NCBI RefSeq assembly: GCF_030253575.1
Contig: NC_080557.1
Location: 44,654,501-44,718,500, forward strand
Source: Rhododendron vialii
Lineage: Eukaryota > Streptophyta > Magnoliopsida > Ericales > Ericaceae
Direction of reading: 5' to 3'
DNA length: 64,000 nucleotides
Positions within the stretch are counted from its first letter, which is position 1. Each line of letters begins with the position of its first letter. A program made the position numbers and the translations under genes. The notes under the pieces are model-generated. The model searched no databases, had not been told where the DNA came from, and saw only the letters and a program-made list of their open reading frames with translations. Shown here one piece after another: positions 1-10,728 of this stretch.

Positions 1-356
1 CCACGCTTGTGCTGGAAAATTTAAGGTGAAAGAGAGATGGTGGCAAAGGGACAGTTCTTAAATTTGTTCTGTGATACATTTTGGAAAGTAGTTTTTTCTT
101 CTTCTTTGAATTGAAAACATTAAGATGAGTCGTTTTCATATCTAGCCTCTTGTAGAGGGGAACGTCCTCTAACTACATCACAATCTCTGGTCTTTTTTAG
201 TAAAAAATAGTTGCAAGAGAAATTTTGAAAACCAAATAAGCTTTTGTACCATAAGAAAACCGCATTGCGAAAACAGAATCTGAAAACTACAAGAAGTTTT
301 TCATCCATAATAATTTTCAAATTGCGAAGAGTTTGGAGAGGTATAGACCTTTAATT
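1..356. other. Downstream flank of the lipid-transfer gene, no feature seen
   Basis: AT-rich sequence downstream (on the minus strand) of the lipid-transfer protein gene. It presumably includes that gene's 3' UTR. The short open frames here show no recognisable motif. Confidence 0.4.
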
Positions 357-668
357 CTAGCAATTGGGAGGAGGGGTGAGGTTGCACTTGGCAGGGAGTG
401 CCATGGCTAGGTCAGGATCTATTCCAAGAGAAGGCAACACAAAGGAGTGCCTATAGCCGCATAGACACGTCAAGTTCGCCGCGGACAGAGCCTCACAACA
501 CGGTGGCGTTGGATCCACCGGGTTTGGCGTGGTCACAGATGGTTTGCACGCTGTCAAACCATCCTCATTCATGTTACACAACTCCAATGCCTCTGACCCT
601 CCAAACACTGCAACTATCACCGCCGCCGCCGCCACCACTGCCAAGAGTTTTCTCCCAATGATCTCCAT
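357..668 (-). CDS. DIR1-like non-specific lipid transfer protein
   Basis: A single-exon frame of 103 residues, read on the minus strand. Residues 1 to about 28 form a hydrophobic secretory signal peptide ([20 protein letters not shown] and on). The mature part has the eight-cysteine motif: C31, C41, C57-C58, C68-x-C70, C95, C103. Family-typical stretches are [28 protein letters not shown] and [20 protein letters not shown], matching the small acidic lipid-transfer proteins related to DIR1. In Arabidopsis, DIR1 is an apoplastic lipid-binding protein needed for long-distance systemic acquired resistance; that role here is inference from the family. Length and cysteine spacing are normal, so the gene looks intact. 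Lipid binding in the secreted compartment is well supported; a DIR1-equivalent signalling function is not shown. No neighbouring gene appears related. Confidence 0.88.
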   Translation of the reverse strand: MEIIGRKLLAVVAAAAVIVAVFGGSEALELCNMNEDGLTACKPSVTTPNPVDPTPPCCEALSAANLTCLCGYRHSFVLPSLGIDPDLAMALPAKCNLTPPPNC

Positions 669-1378
669 TTAGAGAAGAATAGACACTCAAGTTTACTAGC
701 TCACAAACTATTGGCTGTGGTGCTATTGGTGGGAGTACTAATATTTGGTGTAAAGGTGAAGAAAGTTATGAGAGCCCGTGAATGAGATTTGGCATGATTC
801 ATAGTCACGAGATGTTACTATTATTTGGAATTTGGGACCGCGGGGGAAAATCATTCAATGCTTTGGGTGCCTCTCGTAGAACTTAGGGCGAGGTAGGGAC
901 GGAATCATGGTTTTTTCGAAAGAGAGGCGGGGCCGATTTAGAATTCCCGGGCAAGATGCTAAAAACCAAAAACCCAGATGTGAATCAGAAGATTATAAAA
1001 TTTTTGTCGTTTTAGTTAGGTCGACATATTGATGTTTTGGGGTGACTTGGGCGTTTTAGTGGGCTCAAAATAGTTAATTGTGTCGGCGGAAAGCATGCAC
1101 GTCGAGTTATATTACTGTTAAGTGGTGTCGAGCGATTCAATCTTTTCAAGTGACCACATAGGTGTAGAGTTTACAACTAAGCGTATGGACGCATCAAAAT
1201 GTGTGGCTGCGAATGGAGGTTCCAGGCTTGCAGCGTGTCATAGGAGGACTGAACAATTTCTGATTATAGGGACACTTTTTGTGGCTGATAGAGAATGCCC
1301 GAAATACCATTTGAGTTTCTCCATTATTGGGACATTTCTGTGTATCATGTGGGGGTATTGGACACTTCCGTTTTTTTG

Positions 1379-1380
<2 letters not shown>
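669..1380. other. Upstream region of the lipid-transfer gene, no further gene seen
   Basis: Probable promoter and 5' UTR of the minus-strand lipid-transfer gene, then anonymous sequence. I saw no convincing TATA box or coding exon. Confidence 0.35.

Positions 1381-1450
<70 letters not shown>
1381..1450. repeat. Compound (CT)n-(AT)n microsatellite
   Basis: About 46 bases of CT dinucleotide repeat pass directly into about 24 bases of AT repeat, followed by TTTA-rich sequence. The long frames reading through it (poly-SL and poly-YI peptides) are artefacts of the repeat. Confidence 0.95.
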
Positions 1451-1458
<8 letters not shown>

Positions 1459-1790
1459 TTATTTATTTATTTATTTATCGGTAAGAGAGATCATTACATC
1501 ATTATGAAGTACAAATCACGGGACACTATATCAATTGTGTAAGAATTTACAAGATAATCAAGCCCAACACGGAACCAACAGGATAAATAAGATCATTAAA
1601 GGGAGCACAATTACTATAAGTCCAACTCAACTTCACGGCTTATTAAGGAGAGAAATAACCCTAACAAATACAAGGGAAAAAACACTCACGCAGATAGAAA
1701 GAGACTCGAACGGCCAATTATTGTCGTGGACGGCCGAACTAAACTGGACATTAGGAGACTGGATTGGACCTTAGTCCGAATTAGGGTGCG
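1451..1790 (-). mobile_element. Probable antisense 3' fragment of a non-LTR retroposon
   Basis: A (TTTA)n tract is followed by TCGGTAAGAGAGATCATTAC. On the minus strand this reads as a 3' end finishing ...CTCTTACCGAT plus an A-rich tail. Three other tailed fragments in this window end in a similar way (4.57, 26.2 and 47.3 kb). The far boundary is not visible, so the end coordinate is approximate. No reverse transcriptase frame is present. Confidence 0.45.
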
Positions 1791-2359
1791 TGCAGCTCCA
1801 AATGGGATTCACGTCAATAATGATTCATACCGTGATACCGATTATTTTGTTTGGCTACTGAGTTATTTGCTTGTAAACTAAGGGTAGCCTAAGTGATAAG
1901 GTACTCCACTCACCGGGACAAAGTCCCAGGTTAGAGTGATCTCAGGGTAGGATAAAATAGGTTTTCAGCATGTAAAAACATTAAAAAAAGGTTGTTTCAC
2001 AAAATCGAAAACTTCTTGTTGTGTCCCCAAAAAACAGACGACAAATATTAGAACCAAGCCGAACTGTTTATTTTTGGGTCTCAAGGCCCAAAAATTGATT
2101 TGGGCCGTGTGCATATAAATTGATTTGGATTTATAGGTCTGTCCTCTTTGATTCCTTTCGACTTTGATTCGGAGGCATGGTTCTGCAGCAAAATGTTCCT
2201 TTAGCTCCTCGGTTCTTGGAGGGACAGGGGCTATTGTTTCAAGAGTACCCTGAGAGCAGTCACTTTGTGAATATATTGTCAAAAGTTATGTCTTTCTTCA
2301 ATTCTCACCGGCACATACCCTTAATGATTGGAGACTGGAGGAATTCTATTGTTGTTATT
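1791..2359. other. Intergenic, nothing recognised
   Basis: No motif-bearing frame, repeat boundary or RNA gene seen. Confidence 0.3.
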
Positions 2360-3905
2360 GTACGAACGGTTTATTTTTCCTTTTCAGAACAAATCTGATT
2401 TTATTCAGATGACCACAATTTTAGCATCATTTTGCTTTTTTCCCGAAAATTGAATGAAATCCGTGATGGAGTAAACTCGTCATTGGATTGTAAATCCCTC
2501 TTGTCTCGTAATCTTTTTTTTTTTCTCCCTCTCGAGGCCAATTCTTGTCCCACATCGGCTATACAGGAATCATCCCCATTATTTATACAAAATTTTCGAC
2601 CCAAAATAAAATACCGAGCTCTGTAGCGCGAGCTTGTGACCCAAGCTTAGGGAGCAATTAGGTTGTCAGAAGGTTTGATCCATTTGTTGGCGCAGGTATG
2701 AGATTGTTCCACTGTTCGGGCTCGATTACAAACTTCACGGACATCCATTCGTGAAGTACGGGCTCGTTTCGGTTGTGGGTAATGTGAGCCTTCGGTTTCT
2801 CTCCCGACTATTATCTCGAAAGAGACGAGGAAGAAGGATATAAAGGCTGGCTTTAACAGAGCAGCAGCCATCCTCGTTCCCCACCAGAAGATGAATAATC
2901 TTCTGCGTACAACAAAAATCACCTATAAACCCTAACGACCTCCTTTTGTTATTTTTCTTTTTAATCTCATCTCAAATTTTATTCTCGGCAATATCGCGAA
3001 ATTGGATTTGCGTTATATGAGTTCCAAACGAGATTCGGCTCAAATATATTAATGTGGTTCAAACCGTTTATCTTTTCGAACTAGTTGAGTTGAAAAAAAG
3101 GAAGATTCACGTGTCATCCGGAGAATTTTTGGACTGTATTGCAAGTGGAGTGGTAACCAATTGGAGACATCATATGCTCTCATGCATTTGTCAGGGGTTC
3201 AAACATCACTAACTATAACTAACAATGTTAACTTTCGTGGAGAAAAGAAAATTCGGATTAATTGTATTCTACTCGGGCAATTAAATACTCCATCCGTCCT
3301 AAATTACTACAAAAAGGAAATTTCAGAAATTATGAGCGAAAGTACTTTGTTTTTTGTCGGAAAATTACGTGCCTTTTCTTAGTTGACTAACAATTTAGAA
3401 CGGGAGAGATAGATTTGGACTTTTAACCTACATTTTTTTTTTGTAATCTTGTTGTATCCCTCCATCCTTGGATTGCAACTGCCCAACTCCAAAGGCTGCG
3501 TTTCATTCGTTTAAATTGTTGATTTTTTGAATTACTTATATAAATCATGCTACATAAACTGATTTTTGACTCCAAACGTTTCGAAACAACATAGAGACTA
3601 GAGTTCAAACTCCCAATGACACACATTTCATTACAAAGTTTAAACACATTTGATCTCGTCCTTTTTTATTTCTCCAACAATTCAGGATGTTTGCACCAGA
3701 TCACGATTTCGACTGACCCGATCACCTCGTCGTTCGATTTCGTGACTGCTTTTTAGGAAATCGAAGAAATCATTAACCTATAATATGACTTTATATTTTC
3801 CAACATCTTGCCCACTTGCTCCCAATGGTGCGTTAGAGATTCACTTTCTTTAAAGCATCAATCTGATTTTGATTTTGAAAGTAAAGAAAGAGATTTCAAA
3901 AGGAT
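2360..3905. repeat. Copy A of a ~1.5-kb direct duplication
   Basis: The segment from GAACAAATCTGATTTTATTC to GATTTCAAAAGGATAAGC reappears in the same order and orientation at about 4,575-6,072 with scattered substitutions and indels. Shared landmarks include CCGAGCT(C/T)...AGCGCGAGCTTG, CTTGTATCCCTCCATCCTTGG, and the AAACTCCAAAGG/CGTTTCATTCGT block. It contains a SINE-like stretch at about 3,120-3,230. No gene is evident. Confidence 0.85.
3120..3230 (+). repeat. SINE-like stretch with A-box and B-box resemblance
   Basis: AGTGGTAACCAATTGG resembles a polymerase III A box and GGGGTTCAAACATCA resembles a B box about 40 bases later. Related stretches lie at about 5,268-5,400 (in duplication copy B) and 50,945-51,060. 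This suggests a tRNA-derived SINE, but no tail or target duplication was found, so the call is tentative. Confidence 0.4.
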
Positions 3906-4571
3906 AAGCCCGCACCTCTGCTACCTCCTCTCTACCCATCTCCCACACCTCTTCCTCTTGGATGTCCCTCGGGTTAGATTCAGCAGCCGCCTTTCTCTCC
4001 GGCAACGTTGTTTTTCGGCGTCTTTGGAGACGTTTTGACGACAATCGGCAGATCTGTTGATGCGAGCGCTTTGTGAAGTCCAAATAAGAGGGTTTTTATT
4101 TTCTTTGTTCTTTTCTTCTCCTCCCTTTTGTGGAGTATTTCTCTCCGGTTTCTTGCCGTAAGTCTTTTTCTCGGCTGGATTTTCCCCAATCCGGTGTCGT
4201 CCTCTCCAGTTTCGGGTCTCCCTAGATCTGGTGAAAATAAAGCTTTGTTGGTTTTTTTCTGATATTGTTGGGGTTTCATTTGTTGGTTTTGGGATCCGGT
4301 TGTCGGAATGCTTCCTGTACCCGCTGTGGTTGCAAGAGCTTGCCGTCTATCCTCAGTGTCGGCTTGTTTTTCATCTAGGAGGTGGATGTTGGCTGATAAT
4401 CAAGGGATCGTCGTGTTGGTTTGTGAGGTTTTGGAGTTAAATCTTTTGAATCTCGACTGGCCTTTTGGTTATTGTCTCTATTTGGAATAGATAATCCTCT
4501 TTGGTTGTTTGATGTATGCTTATTTCATATCAATAAAATATTCTACCATTTTTGACAAAAAAATAAAATAA
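3906..4571 (+). mobile_element. Poly-A-tailed block between duplication copies, LINE-like 3' end
   Basis: A pyrimidine-rich GC-moderate start passes into sequence ending ATATCAATAAAATATTC, then CATTTTTGAC and an A-rich tail (AAAAAAATAAAATAAAA). The end resembles the 3' termini of the retroposon fragments at 26.2 and 47.3 kb, which also carry an AATAAA-like stretch shortly before TTTGCCGA-type ends and poly-A. It sits exactly between the two direct-repeat copies. No reverse transcriptase remains and no target duplication was found. A processed transcript is the main alternative. Confidence 0.4.
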
Positions 4572-4574
4572 AAT

Positions 4575-6072
4575 CATGACGAACTGTTTGTTTTACCTTT
4601 TCAGAACAAGTCTGATTTAGTCTGAAATCCGTGATAGAGCAAACTTGTCCTTTTTTTCTCCCTTCTAGTTCTAGAGCCAATTCTTGTCCCACATCGCCTA
4701 CAGAGGAACTATCACCTTTGTTTATACAAAACGTTCAATCCAAAATAAAATGCCGAGCTTAGTAGCGCGAGCTTGTAACCCAAGCTTAGGGGCAATAAGG
4801 TTGTCAGAAGGTTGATACATATGTTGGCGTAGGTCGGCTTTCAACTTCTTGGGGTATGTATGCCCTTCGGTTTGTCTCAACTATAGATAGAGACACCCCC
4901 TCTCAAGAGGTAGGGGGAAAGAAGGATAAAAAGGCTGGCTTAACAGAGCAGTTGAATACCAGAAGATGAAACCTATCAATCCTAACGACATCCTTTGTTA
5001 TTTTTTTCTTAATCTTATTATCTGATACATATGTTGGCGTAGGTCGGCTTTCAACTTCTTGGGGTATGTGTGCCTTCGGTTTGTCTCAACCCATCAATCC
5101 TAACGACATCCTTTGTTATTTTTTTAATATTATTATCTCAAATTTTATTCTCGTCAATACCGCGAAATTGGATTTGTGTTATATGAGTTCCGAACGAGAG
5201 TCTGCTCAAATTTATTAATGCGGTTCAAACTGTTTATTTTTTTCGAACTAGTTGAGTTGAAAAAGGGAAGATTCACGTACCATCCAGAGAATTTTTGGAT
5301 TGCATTGCAAGCGGGAGTGGTAACCAATTGGAGACATCACATGCTCTTATGCATTTGTTAGGGGTTCAAACATCACTAACTACAGCTAATAATGTTGACT
5401 TTTGCGGAGAAAAAAAAAATCGGATTAATTGTATTACTACGAAAAAGAAATTTCAAAGATTATGAGCAGAAGTACTTTATTTTTTATCGAAAAATTATGC
5501 GCCTTTTCATTAGTTTACTATCGTTTTAAATCGGGAGAGATAGATTTGGACTTTTAACATACATATATATATTTTTTACTAATCTTCTTGTATCCCTCCA
5601 TCCTTGGATTGCAACTGCCCAAACTCCAAAGGCTGCGTTTCATTCGTCTAAATTGTTGATTTTTGAATTTCCTGTATAAAGCTACATAAAGACTCCAAAC
5701 GTTTCGAAACGACGTGGAGACTAGAGTCATTCAAACTTAATATTGTCTTGACACACATTTCATTATAAAGTTTAAACACATTTGATCTTGTTGTTTTTTA
5801 ATTATTTCTCGAACACTTCAGGGCCGGTGTCTGCGCCAAATTGCGACCTCGACTAACCCTGATCTATCTCGTTATTCGATTTCGTGACTCCTTTAAAAGG
5901 GAATCGAAAGAAATCATTAACCTATGGTAATATGACTGTATATTTCCCAACATCTTGCCCACTTGCCCCCAATGGTGCGATAGAGATTCACTTTCTTTAA
6001 AGCATCATTTTTTATTTTTTATTTTGAAAGTTAAAAAAGAAAGAAAGAGAGAGAGATTTCAAAAGCATAAGC
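4575..6072. repeat. Copy B of the ~1.5-kb direct duplication
   Basis: Second copy of the 2,360-3,905 segment. It carries its own internal duplication: the block starting GATACATATGTTGGCGTAGG at about 4,816 is repeated at about 5,024 (spacing ~208 bases, near identical). A (GA)n tract follows at about 6,078-6,102. Confidence 0.85.
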
Positions 6073-6354
6073 ATCCTGTCAGAGAGAGAGAGAGAGAGAG
6101 AACCAGCTCACTTTAAAGATGTTCTTCGAAAATAAAAGGCACCATATCTACGCTACCTTTCTTCTTAATTTGACAAACCATCCATGGTCCCTGTCCCACA
6201 ACATTAGGTTTCTATGTGAAATCTGCCCAATTATCGTTTGACAAGTGGAATGGCATTGATTCTTACCAAGTCATTAAAGCTATATTTTGGATGGTTACCG
6301 TTGCTTTGCTTCCCTCCTCCTTTATTCGTTTTGTTTTTCTATAACTGGCCGGGA

Positions 6355-6562
6355 TCAGTATTCAGTTCGCGCGCACCTCAACGTACTACGCACTTTAGAT
6401 CAGGGGCTTGACGTTAATAGCCGGGCAAATCTCTATTGGTCCTAAGGTTCGAAATGTTTTTGGCCTTTATGGGATTCAAACTTGCGAGCTCAGGAGGGGC
6501 AATTAAACCTTTTATTTACTTTCTCATACGCACTTGACCAAACCCGTTAGGTTCCCTAGCTT
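6355..6562. repeat. Dispersed repeat with GTTCGCGCGCACCTCAAC motif
   Basis: The order TTCAGTTCGCGCGCACCTCAAC, then GGATTCAAACTTGCGAGCTC, then CATACGCACTTGACCAAACC recurs at about 46,550-46,720 (TTGCGCGCGCCTCGACTAA, then GACTCGAACTTGCAACCTC, then TTATGCCCAGTTGACC), and its first part resembles 43,960-44,000. The GATTCAAACT / GACTCGAACT core looks like a tRNA-derived B box on one strand, so a SINE family is plausible. Confidence 0.5.
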
Positions 6563-6859
6563 TATTCGTTTTGTTGGCCTTTTCTTTTGGCCAATATGAT
6601 GATCTAGATTTGAATCTGTTTTCCAAGAATGAAGTAGTGTGGTCACTAATTTTTTCCAAGATTAATATAAGTTAAAGGGTCAAATATAGTAGAATCTTTG
6701 GTCTTTTTTGAAATAAAAAAGTGAGAAAAATTAAATGGAACTCAATTATTAGGTATCAGAATCTTGAGTTATGATGGCGTTAGAGCATAAAGTGAAGGGA
6801 TAGAGATGGTAAACCATGGGAGCTGAGGGTAGCTCTCACCTGATTGCTCCCCTTAGCCT

Positions 6860-6867
6860 TATAAATA
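6860..6867 (+). promoter_or_regulatory. TATA box of the acidic-protein gene
   Basis: TATAAATA lies about 122 bases upstream of the ATG at 6,989. Transcription would start near 6,892, giving a pyrimidine-rich 5' UTR of about 95 bases. Confidence 0.65.
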
Positions 6868-6988
6868 GGCCTCAACATCTTCCTCACTTCATGTCCAACT
6901 AGTTTTCTTTGTTTCCGACTTTCAAACCCCCCCTCCCTCTCTCACCAACCTTTCTGTGCTTTTTCTCTGATTCTACATCAACTTCTTC

Positions 6989-7003
6989 ATGGCTTCCCTC
7001 AAG

Positions 7004-7050
<47 letters not shown>

Positions 7051-8000
7051 GAAGCCTAATTTAGAAGAAAACGAATCTATTTTTTTACTGCCACAACATG
7101 TTTGGGCTTTCATCATGCATGCTGCTTATTAGTCTAGTCATATCATTTACGACTACATGTTAAAAAGAAAGAAACTCCCTCCTCAGTTCTTTTGAATTTG
7201 CTAATAAGAGCAAGTTCATTTGTTGGTGTAAAAAACGACTTTTGCGAATAGGGGCTGCTCCAATATTTCAGTTCAACGGTGACAGAATTCTGTAAAAAAA
7301 ATTTCTAATGCAAAACTCTATGTAAAACAAAAAAATTATTATCAAGTTAAAAATTTAATGGACCTATTTTATTTTATTTTGTTGAGCTTACTTATCTACT
7401 TACTTGTAAATTTAAGTGGATATTCATGTACTTTGACTACGTATATGTGAATAACCCAGTCGTGACAATAGCGAAGAATTACAAATTAAATTTTATATAC
7501 AAAACAAAATTTCAATACATTTTTTTAGCTCAGGGAATTCATTTGAACCCCTACAATACCTAGTAAAGCCGCCCCCGTTTGTGAAAGTCGGTTTGGATAC
7601 ATGGTGGAGAGTCTTTAGCCTTCTTCTTGTTTGTCTTTTTTATTTTATTTTATAAGAATTTAGCATAACATAGAGAGATCTCGAATGTGTGTAGGTGGAT
7701 GAAGTAACCAAAGAATCAGGTGAGATGTCTCCAACAATTGAAGAAACCAAACTCTCGCCAACCGATCAAGACACCATCAGTACTCCACCGACCGAATCCG
7801 AAACCACCCAACCAAAGGAAATCCCAGTGTTGGACGAAGAAAAAGAAAAACAACCATTGGAAGACGAAGAAGAGAAGCCTGCAGAATCCTGGCCGATCAT
7901 TGAGGAAGAAGCTGCACCCGATACTTCTTTTGAAGCCGGCTCGGGGGGAACGACACATGAATTTGGCGAAGAGGAAGACGAGGACGAGGACGATGATTAA
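6989..8000 (+). CDS. Small acidic Pro/Thr/Glu-rich protein (two exons)
   Basis: Inferred exons are 6,989-7,003 (MASLK) and 7,695-8,000, joined in phase 0 across a 691-base intron. The donor is AAG|GTTCTC, immediately followed by a ~44-base (CT)n tract, and the acceptor is TGTGTAG|GTG. The product is 106 residues, begins MASLKVDEVTKES, is rich in E, D, P, T and S, and ends in an acidic tail (EEEDEDEDDD). It has no cysteine, membrane segment or globular motif, so it is probably disordered. The composition and the tiny MAS-type first exon recall small acidic plant proteins such as the Hev b 5 group, but I see no diagnostic motif and do not assign the name. A TATA box upstream supports expression. 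The GT donor is weak, so an alternative first exon is possible. Confidence 0.6.
7005..7048 (+). repeat. (CT)n microsatellite at the start of an intron
   Basis: About 44 bases of uninterrupted CT repeat begin directly after the predicted GT donor of the acidic-protein gene. Confidence 0.95.
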
Positions 8001-8667
8001 GATCTCTTATAATGCTCGATTGAGGTCGAAGAAGAAAGGGCTGATTCTTGTTGTGTCTGCTGAGTGAGGCATTATTGTGATGAAAGAATTCTAGGGTTTT
8101 GAGTGGTTGCTACGTCAGAGCCTACTATATTATGGTGGGAGGAGTGACTAAAAACTATGGAGTTTTATTTTTATGTGCTGCTTTTTATTAATTGTCTATC
8201 TTTGTGTAATTTTAAGCCATGTTCTGGGTTTTGCATGGCGAGTTATCTGTACCGGTTTGATTTGGAAAAACGTTATTTGTATTTTGTGATGTTTTCTTTA
8301 TAATTTGTGTACTTGTTCGAGTAACCAAATTAATTAGTAATTGTTTGAGAGGTTTTTCCTAATTATTATTTTTGTTGTTCTTTAATTACCACAAAGAGAA
8401 TAAGACAGAACGATGCAAAACAACTAACTAACACCGAGAACAACACGGTGACCCTGTACTGCTGGGGGAACACTATACGTGCAGTACGAAATCTGAGTTG
8501 TCCATCTCTACCATCGATGGTCTGGATTTGCAAATTTGGCTATGATACTTTTAACAAATTTGGACCATTAAAAACGCTTTGTTGGAAGGCCAACTGGCCC
8601 ATTGGAAGACCCATGGGCCTAATAAGAAATTAGTTGCTCTAGAATGGGCCTATGGGATGAATAATTT
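8001..8667. other. 3' flank of the acidic-protein gene
   Basis: Probable 3' UTR with GT-rich and T-rich sequence near 8,160-8,330, followed by anonymous sequence. No further gene is seen before the MITE at 8,668. Confidence 0.4.
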
Positions 8668-8801
8668 CGGGGAAAATGACGGCCAATGACGTGTTTTGAT
8701 AATTAACACCTACTAAGGACATTTTCAGCATTAACAAATGTTTTCACCATATCCTTAACGGGTATTAATAATCAAAATATGTCATGGGCCTTCATTTTCC
8801 C
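8668..8801. mobile_element. Short inverted-repeat element (MITE), family shared with 49.8 kb
   Basis: The left end GGGGAAAATGACGGCCAATG pairs with the right end, whose reverse complement begins GGGAAAATGAAGGCCCATGA. The inverted repeat is about 42 bases, extending through a TTTTGATAATTAACACC-type stretch. It is flanked by ATAATTT on both sides (8,661-8,667 and 8,802-8,808), a likely 7-base target duplication. A truncated relative lies at 49,829-49,936. Confidence 0.8.
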
Positions 8802-9022
8802 ATAATTTAGAGTCCATTGAACGAAGACGGGCCCATTTAATTAGTTTATGGAAGTGGAAGATATAAAACGTTGGAGATGGGAAAATGTATATGCTGTGAG
8901 GAGCAAATGACTAAGAGAATATTGGGTAGCAATGCCTTCCCTAAGTGGTAATGAAATGTGGGTATTGAAATTACAAATCAAAAGAATTTTATACCGGTCT
9001 AGAAAGAGAAATTGCAGTGCGT

Positions 9023-9086
9023 AACAAATGAGAATGATTTTGCCTATCGAAAAAAAGAAAGAAAGAAAACAAATGAGAGTGATTTT
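9023..9086 (+). mobile_element. Ultra-short retroposon insertion with 19-bp target duplication
   Basis: AACAAATGAGAATGATTTT (9,023-9,041) and a copy with one mismatch (9,068-9,086) flank 26 bases that read GCCTATCG followed by an A-rich run. The layout fits a severely 5'-truncated insertion by target-primed reverse transcription. Confidence 0.75.
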
Positions 9087-9293
9087 CGCACTTCCTAAAT
9101 TCATTGACAACATCAACTATATTATAACTAAAACTTGTAACACGCAGTAAGAGAGAAGGTCAAACTAGTAGAGATTATAATACTTTGCAGTTGATTGATA
9201 ATTGGAATTCTTTTTTGATATATCAATTTACGCGCATCTCGATTAAGTGAAATTTCATAATTTTTAACAATCAGCCGGACTAATCTTTAGACT

Positions 9294-9297
<4 letters not shown>

Positions 9298-9324
<27 letters not shown>
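9298..9324 (+). repeat. (CT)n microsatellite
   Basis: About 27 bases of CT repeat just upstream of the duplicated RIN4-like promoter region. Confidence 0.9.
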
Positions 9325-9328
<4 letters not shown>

Positions 9329-9329
9329 G

Positions 9330-9950
9330 CCCTTTTTCTACACGCTACACCCATTTTAGAAAGCAACGAACATTCCAGAACCGGATAAATAAATAAAAAA
9401 CGTACATTCCAGAACCCTCCTATCCTATCTTTCCATCCTTTGGCTTTTACTATATAACTAGCTACGCCTACATACTGGAAAGGAGCAACAAAGGACACCC
9501 ATTTTTCCAACTCTTTAAGATCGGGTCAAAGCTCTCTAAACTAGTTCCAAATCTGTTTAGACCATGGTAAGCCAAGTCGTTCTCTCTCACTACCTCTCCA
9601 AATTTCCATTTTCCTTAATTTTAAGCTTAATTCTTATTTCAAACAACTAGGAGTACTAAATTTGTTGAATTTCGTATTTATGTGTTGTTTCTGTCTTTGC
9701 CTCTGTGTGTAGGACTATTGGAGAAGCCATGTGCCGGCTTTCAGCAGCTGGGATTGCACCAATGATCATGACCTCCCTTTCACTCAGTGTTTTGACTCGG
9801 CGAGGCAACCAGGGTTGGTTGGTTCGCTATCGTTCCTTCGAATTAGATCACGTTTGTACGTCACCGGCGACTTGTACAAGAATGATGCGGTTACCCCCGG
9901 CCATGATCATTCGAAGGGTATGGCCTTCAAAACAAAACCACAAACTTTTT
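9330..9950 (+). pseudogene. RIN4/NOI-like pseudogene, 5' half only
   Basis: This segment is a diverged copy of the promoter, first exon, intron 1 and exon 2 of the intact gene at 13,905-16,026. Shared upstream landmarks include CTACACGCTACACCCA, GGAAAGGAGCAACAAAG and CACCCATTTTTCCAACTC. The first exon has shrunk from ATGGAT to ATG before the GTAAGCCAA donor. Exon 2 (from about 9,713) keeps DYWRSHVPAF, DHDLPFTQCFDSARQPGL and GDLYKNDAVTP. However, the motif glycine is changed (VPAFSSWD for VPAFGSWD), the middle reads out of register, and the end is shifted. Exons 3 and 4 are absent. The copy is truncated and probably non-functional, and arose from a local duplication about 4.3 kb apart. Confidence 0.82.
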
Positions 9951-10117
9951 AACCTTTTTGGTTTCCAAAGTATTAGCAAGTGGTCAATTTCGTCCACAAT
10001 CTAAATATTTATCCAATTTCGTCTCCAACGTTTAAAATATGTGTCAATTTGGTTCCAACCCATAATAACGTTGTTTAGTCTTTCCATCAAAAGGAGGGCA
10101 TTTTTGATATTTCACAT

Positions 10118-10263
10118 ATCAACATCTTCTTCAAACCCCAAACCTTCCTAACGCTACACCACCATCCCCATCTCCGGCAGTGACATTTGCATCAACATCT
10201 TCTTCAAACCCCAAACCTTCCTAACGCTACACCACCATCCCCATCTCCAGCAGTGACATTTGC
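10118..10263. repeat. Two tandem copies of a 73-bp unit
   Basis: The unit starting ATCAACATCTTCTTCAAACC and ending GTGACATTTGC occurs at 10,118-10,190 and again at 10,191-10,263 with only one obvious difference (CCGGCAG versus CCAGCAG). Confidence 0.95.
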
Positions 10264-10396
10264 AGAAAATATTTTGAAATGTGTGCCTCTTGTTTCCCAT
10301 TTGTTTCCCCATCTTCCAAGCACAGCTTCATTCTAATTAACTTCCTAGCAATATATTTACACAGCCGTAGTGCTTCTCCTTCCTAGCAGTGACGCC

Positions 10397-10728
10397 ATGT
10401 CCCAATCAATCCCAAATCTCTCCACCTCCTTCTCTCGCCACCGCCCCTTACCTAAATTCCTCTCTGCCGCCACAGTCGACGCCCTTGCCTCCCTCCCTCG
10501 CCTCCGTCAAAACGCCAAGTACTTCGCCACCAACTACGCAATGTTGTGGATCGTCGGAAAGGTAATGTTTTGTTGATTGGTGTGGCGGTCTGGGTTTTAA
10601 TATGCATAGTACACGTGGTGAGGAATCCGCAGGGGTTTTTGCTCGACGAGGACAACGTCGTTTCGAACAGGTTGATTGGGCCGTCGCCGCCGGCTTTGAG
10701 CTCTCGCATGAAGGATTTCGCCAACTAG
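10397..10728 (+). pseudogene. PRA1 family G pseudogene with internal deletion and frameshift
   Basis: The first frame (from MSQSIPNLSTSFSRHRPLPK to RLRQNAKYFATNYAMLWIV) matches the N-terminal part of plant PRA1 proteins of group G, up to the start of the first membrane region. It then stops. The next frame continues with LLIGVAVWVLICIVHVVRNP, LLDEDNVVSNRLIG and the C-terminus ending KDFAN, matching the C-terminal part of the same group. The central hydrophobic segments between these blocks are missing and the two halves lie in different frames. PRA1 proteins act in vesicle trafficking at the ER and Golgi; this copy cannot make a normal one. It probably arrived by capture in a mobile element. 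Confidence 0.7.

Noticed and set aside
398-661. Plus-strand frame over the lipid-transfer gene
   Set aside because: Antisense shadow of the eight-cysteine protein on the minus strand.
1122-1542. Overlapping plus-strand frames of up to 120 codons
   Set aside because: They are open only because CT and AT repeats encode SLSL and YIYI runs; the flanks have no motif.
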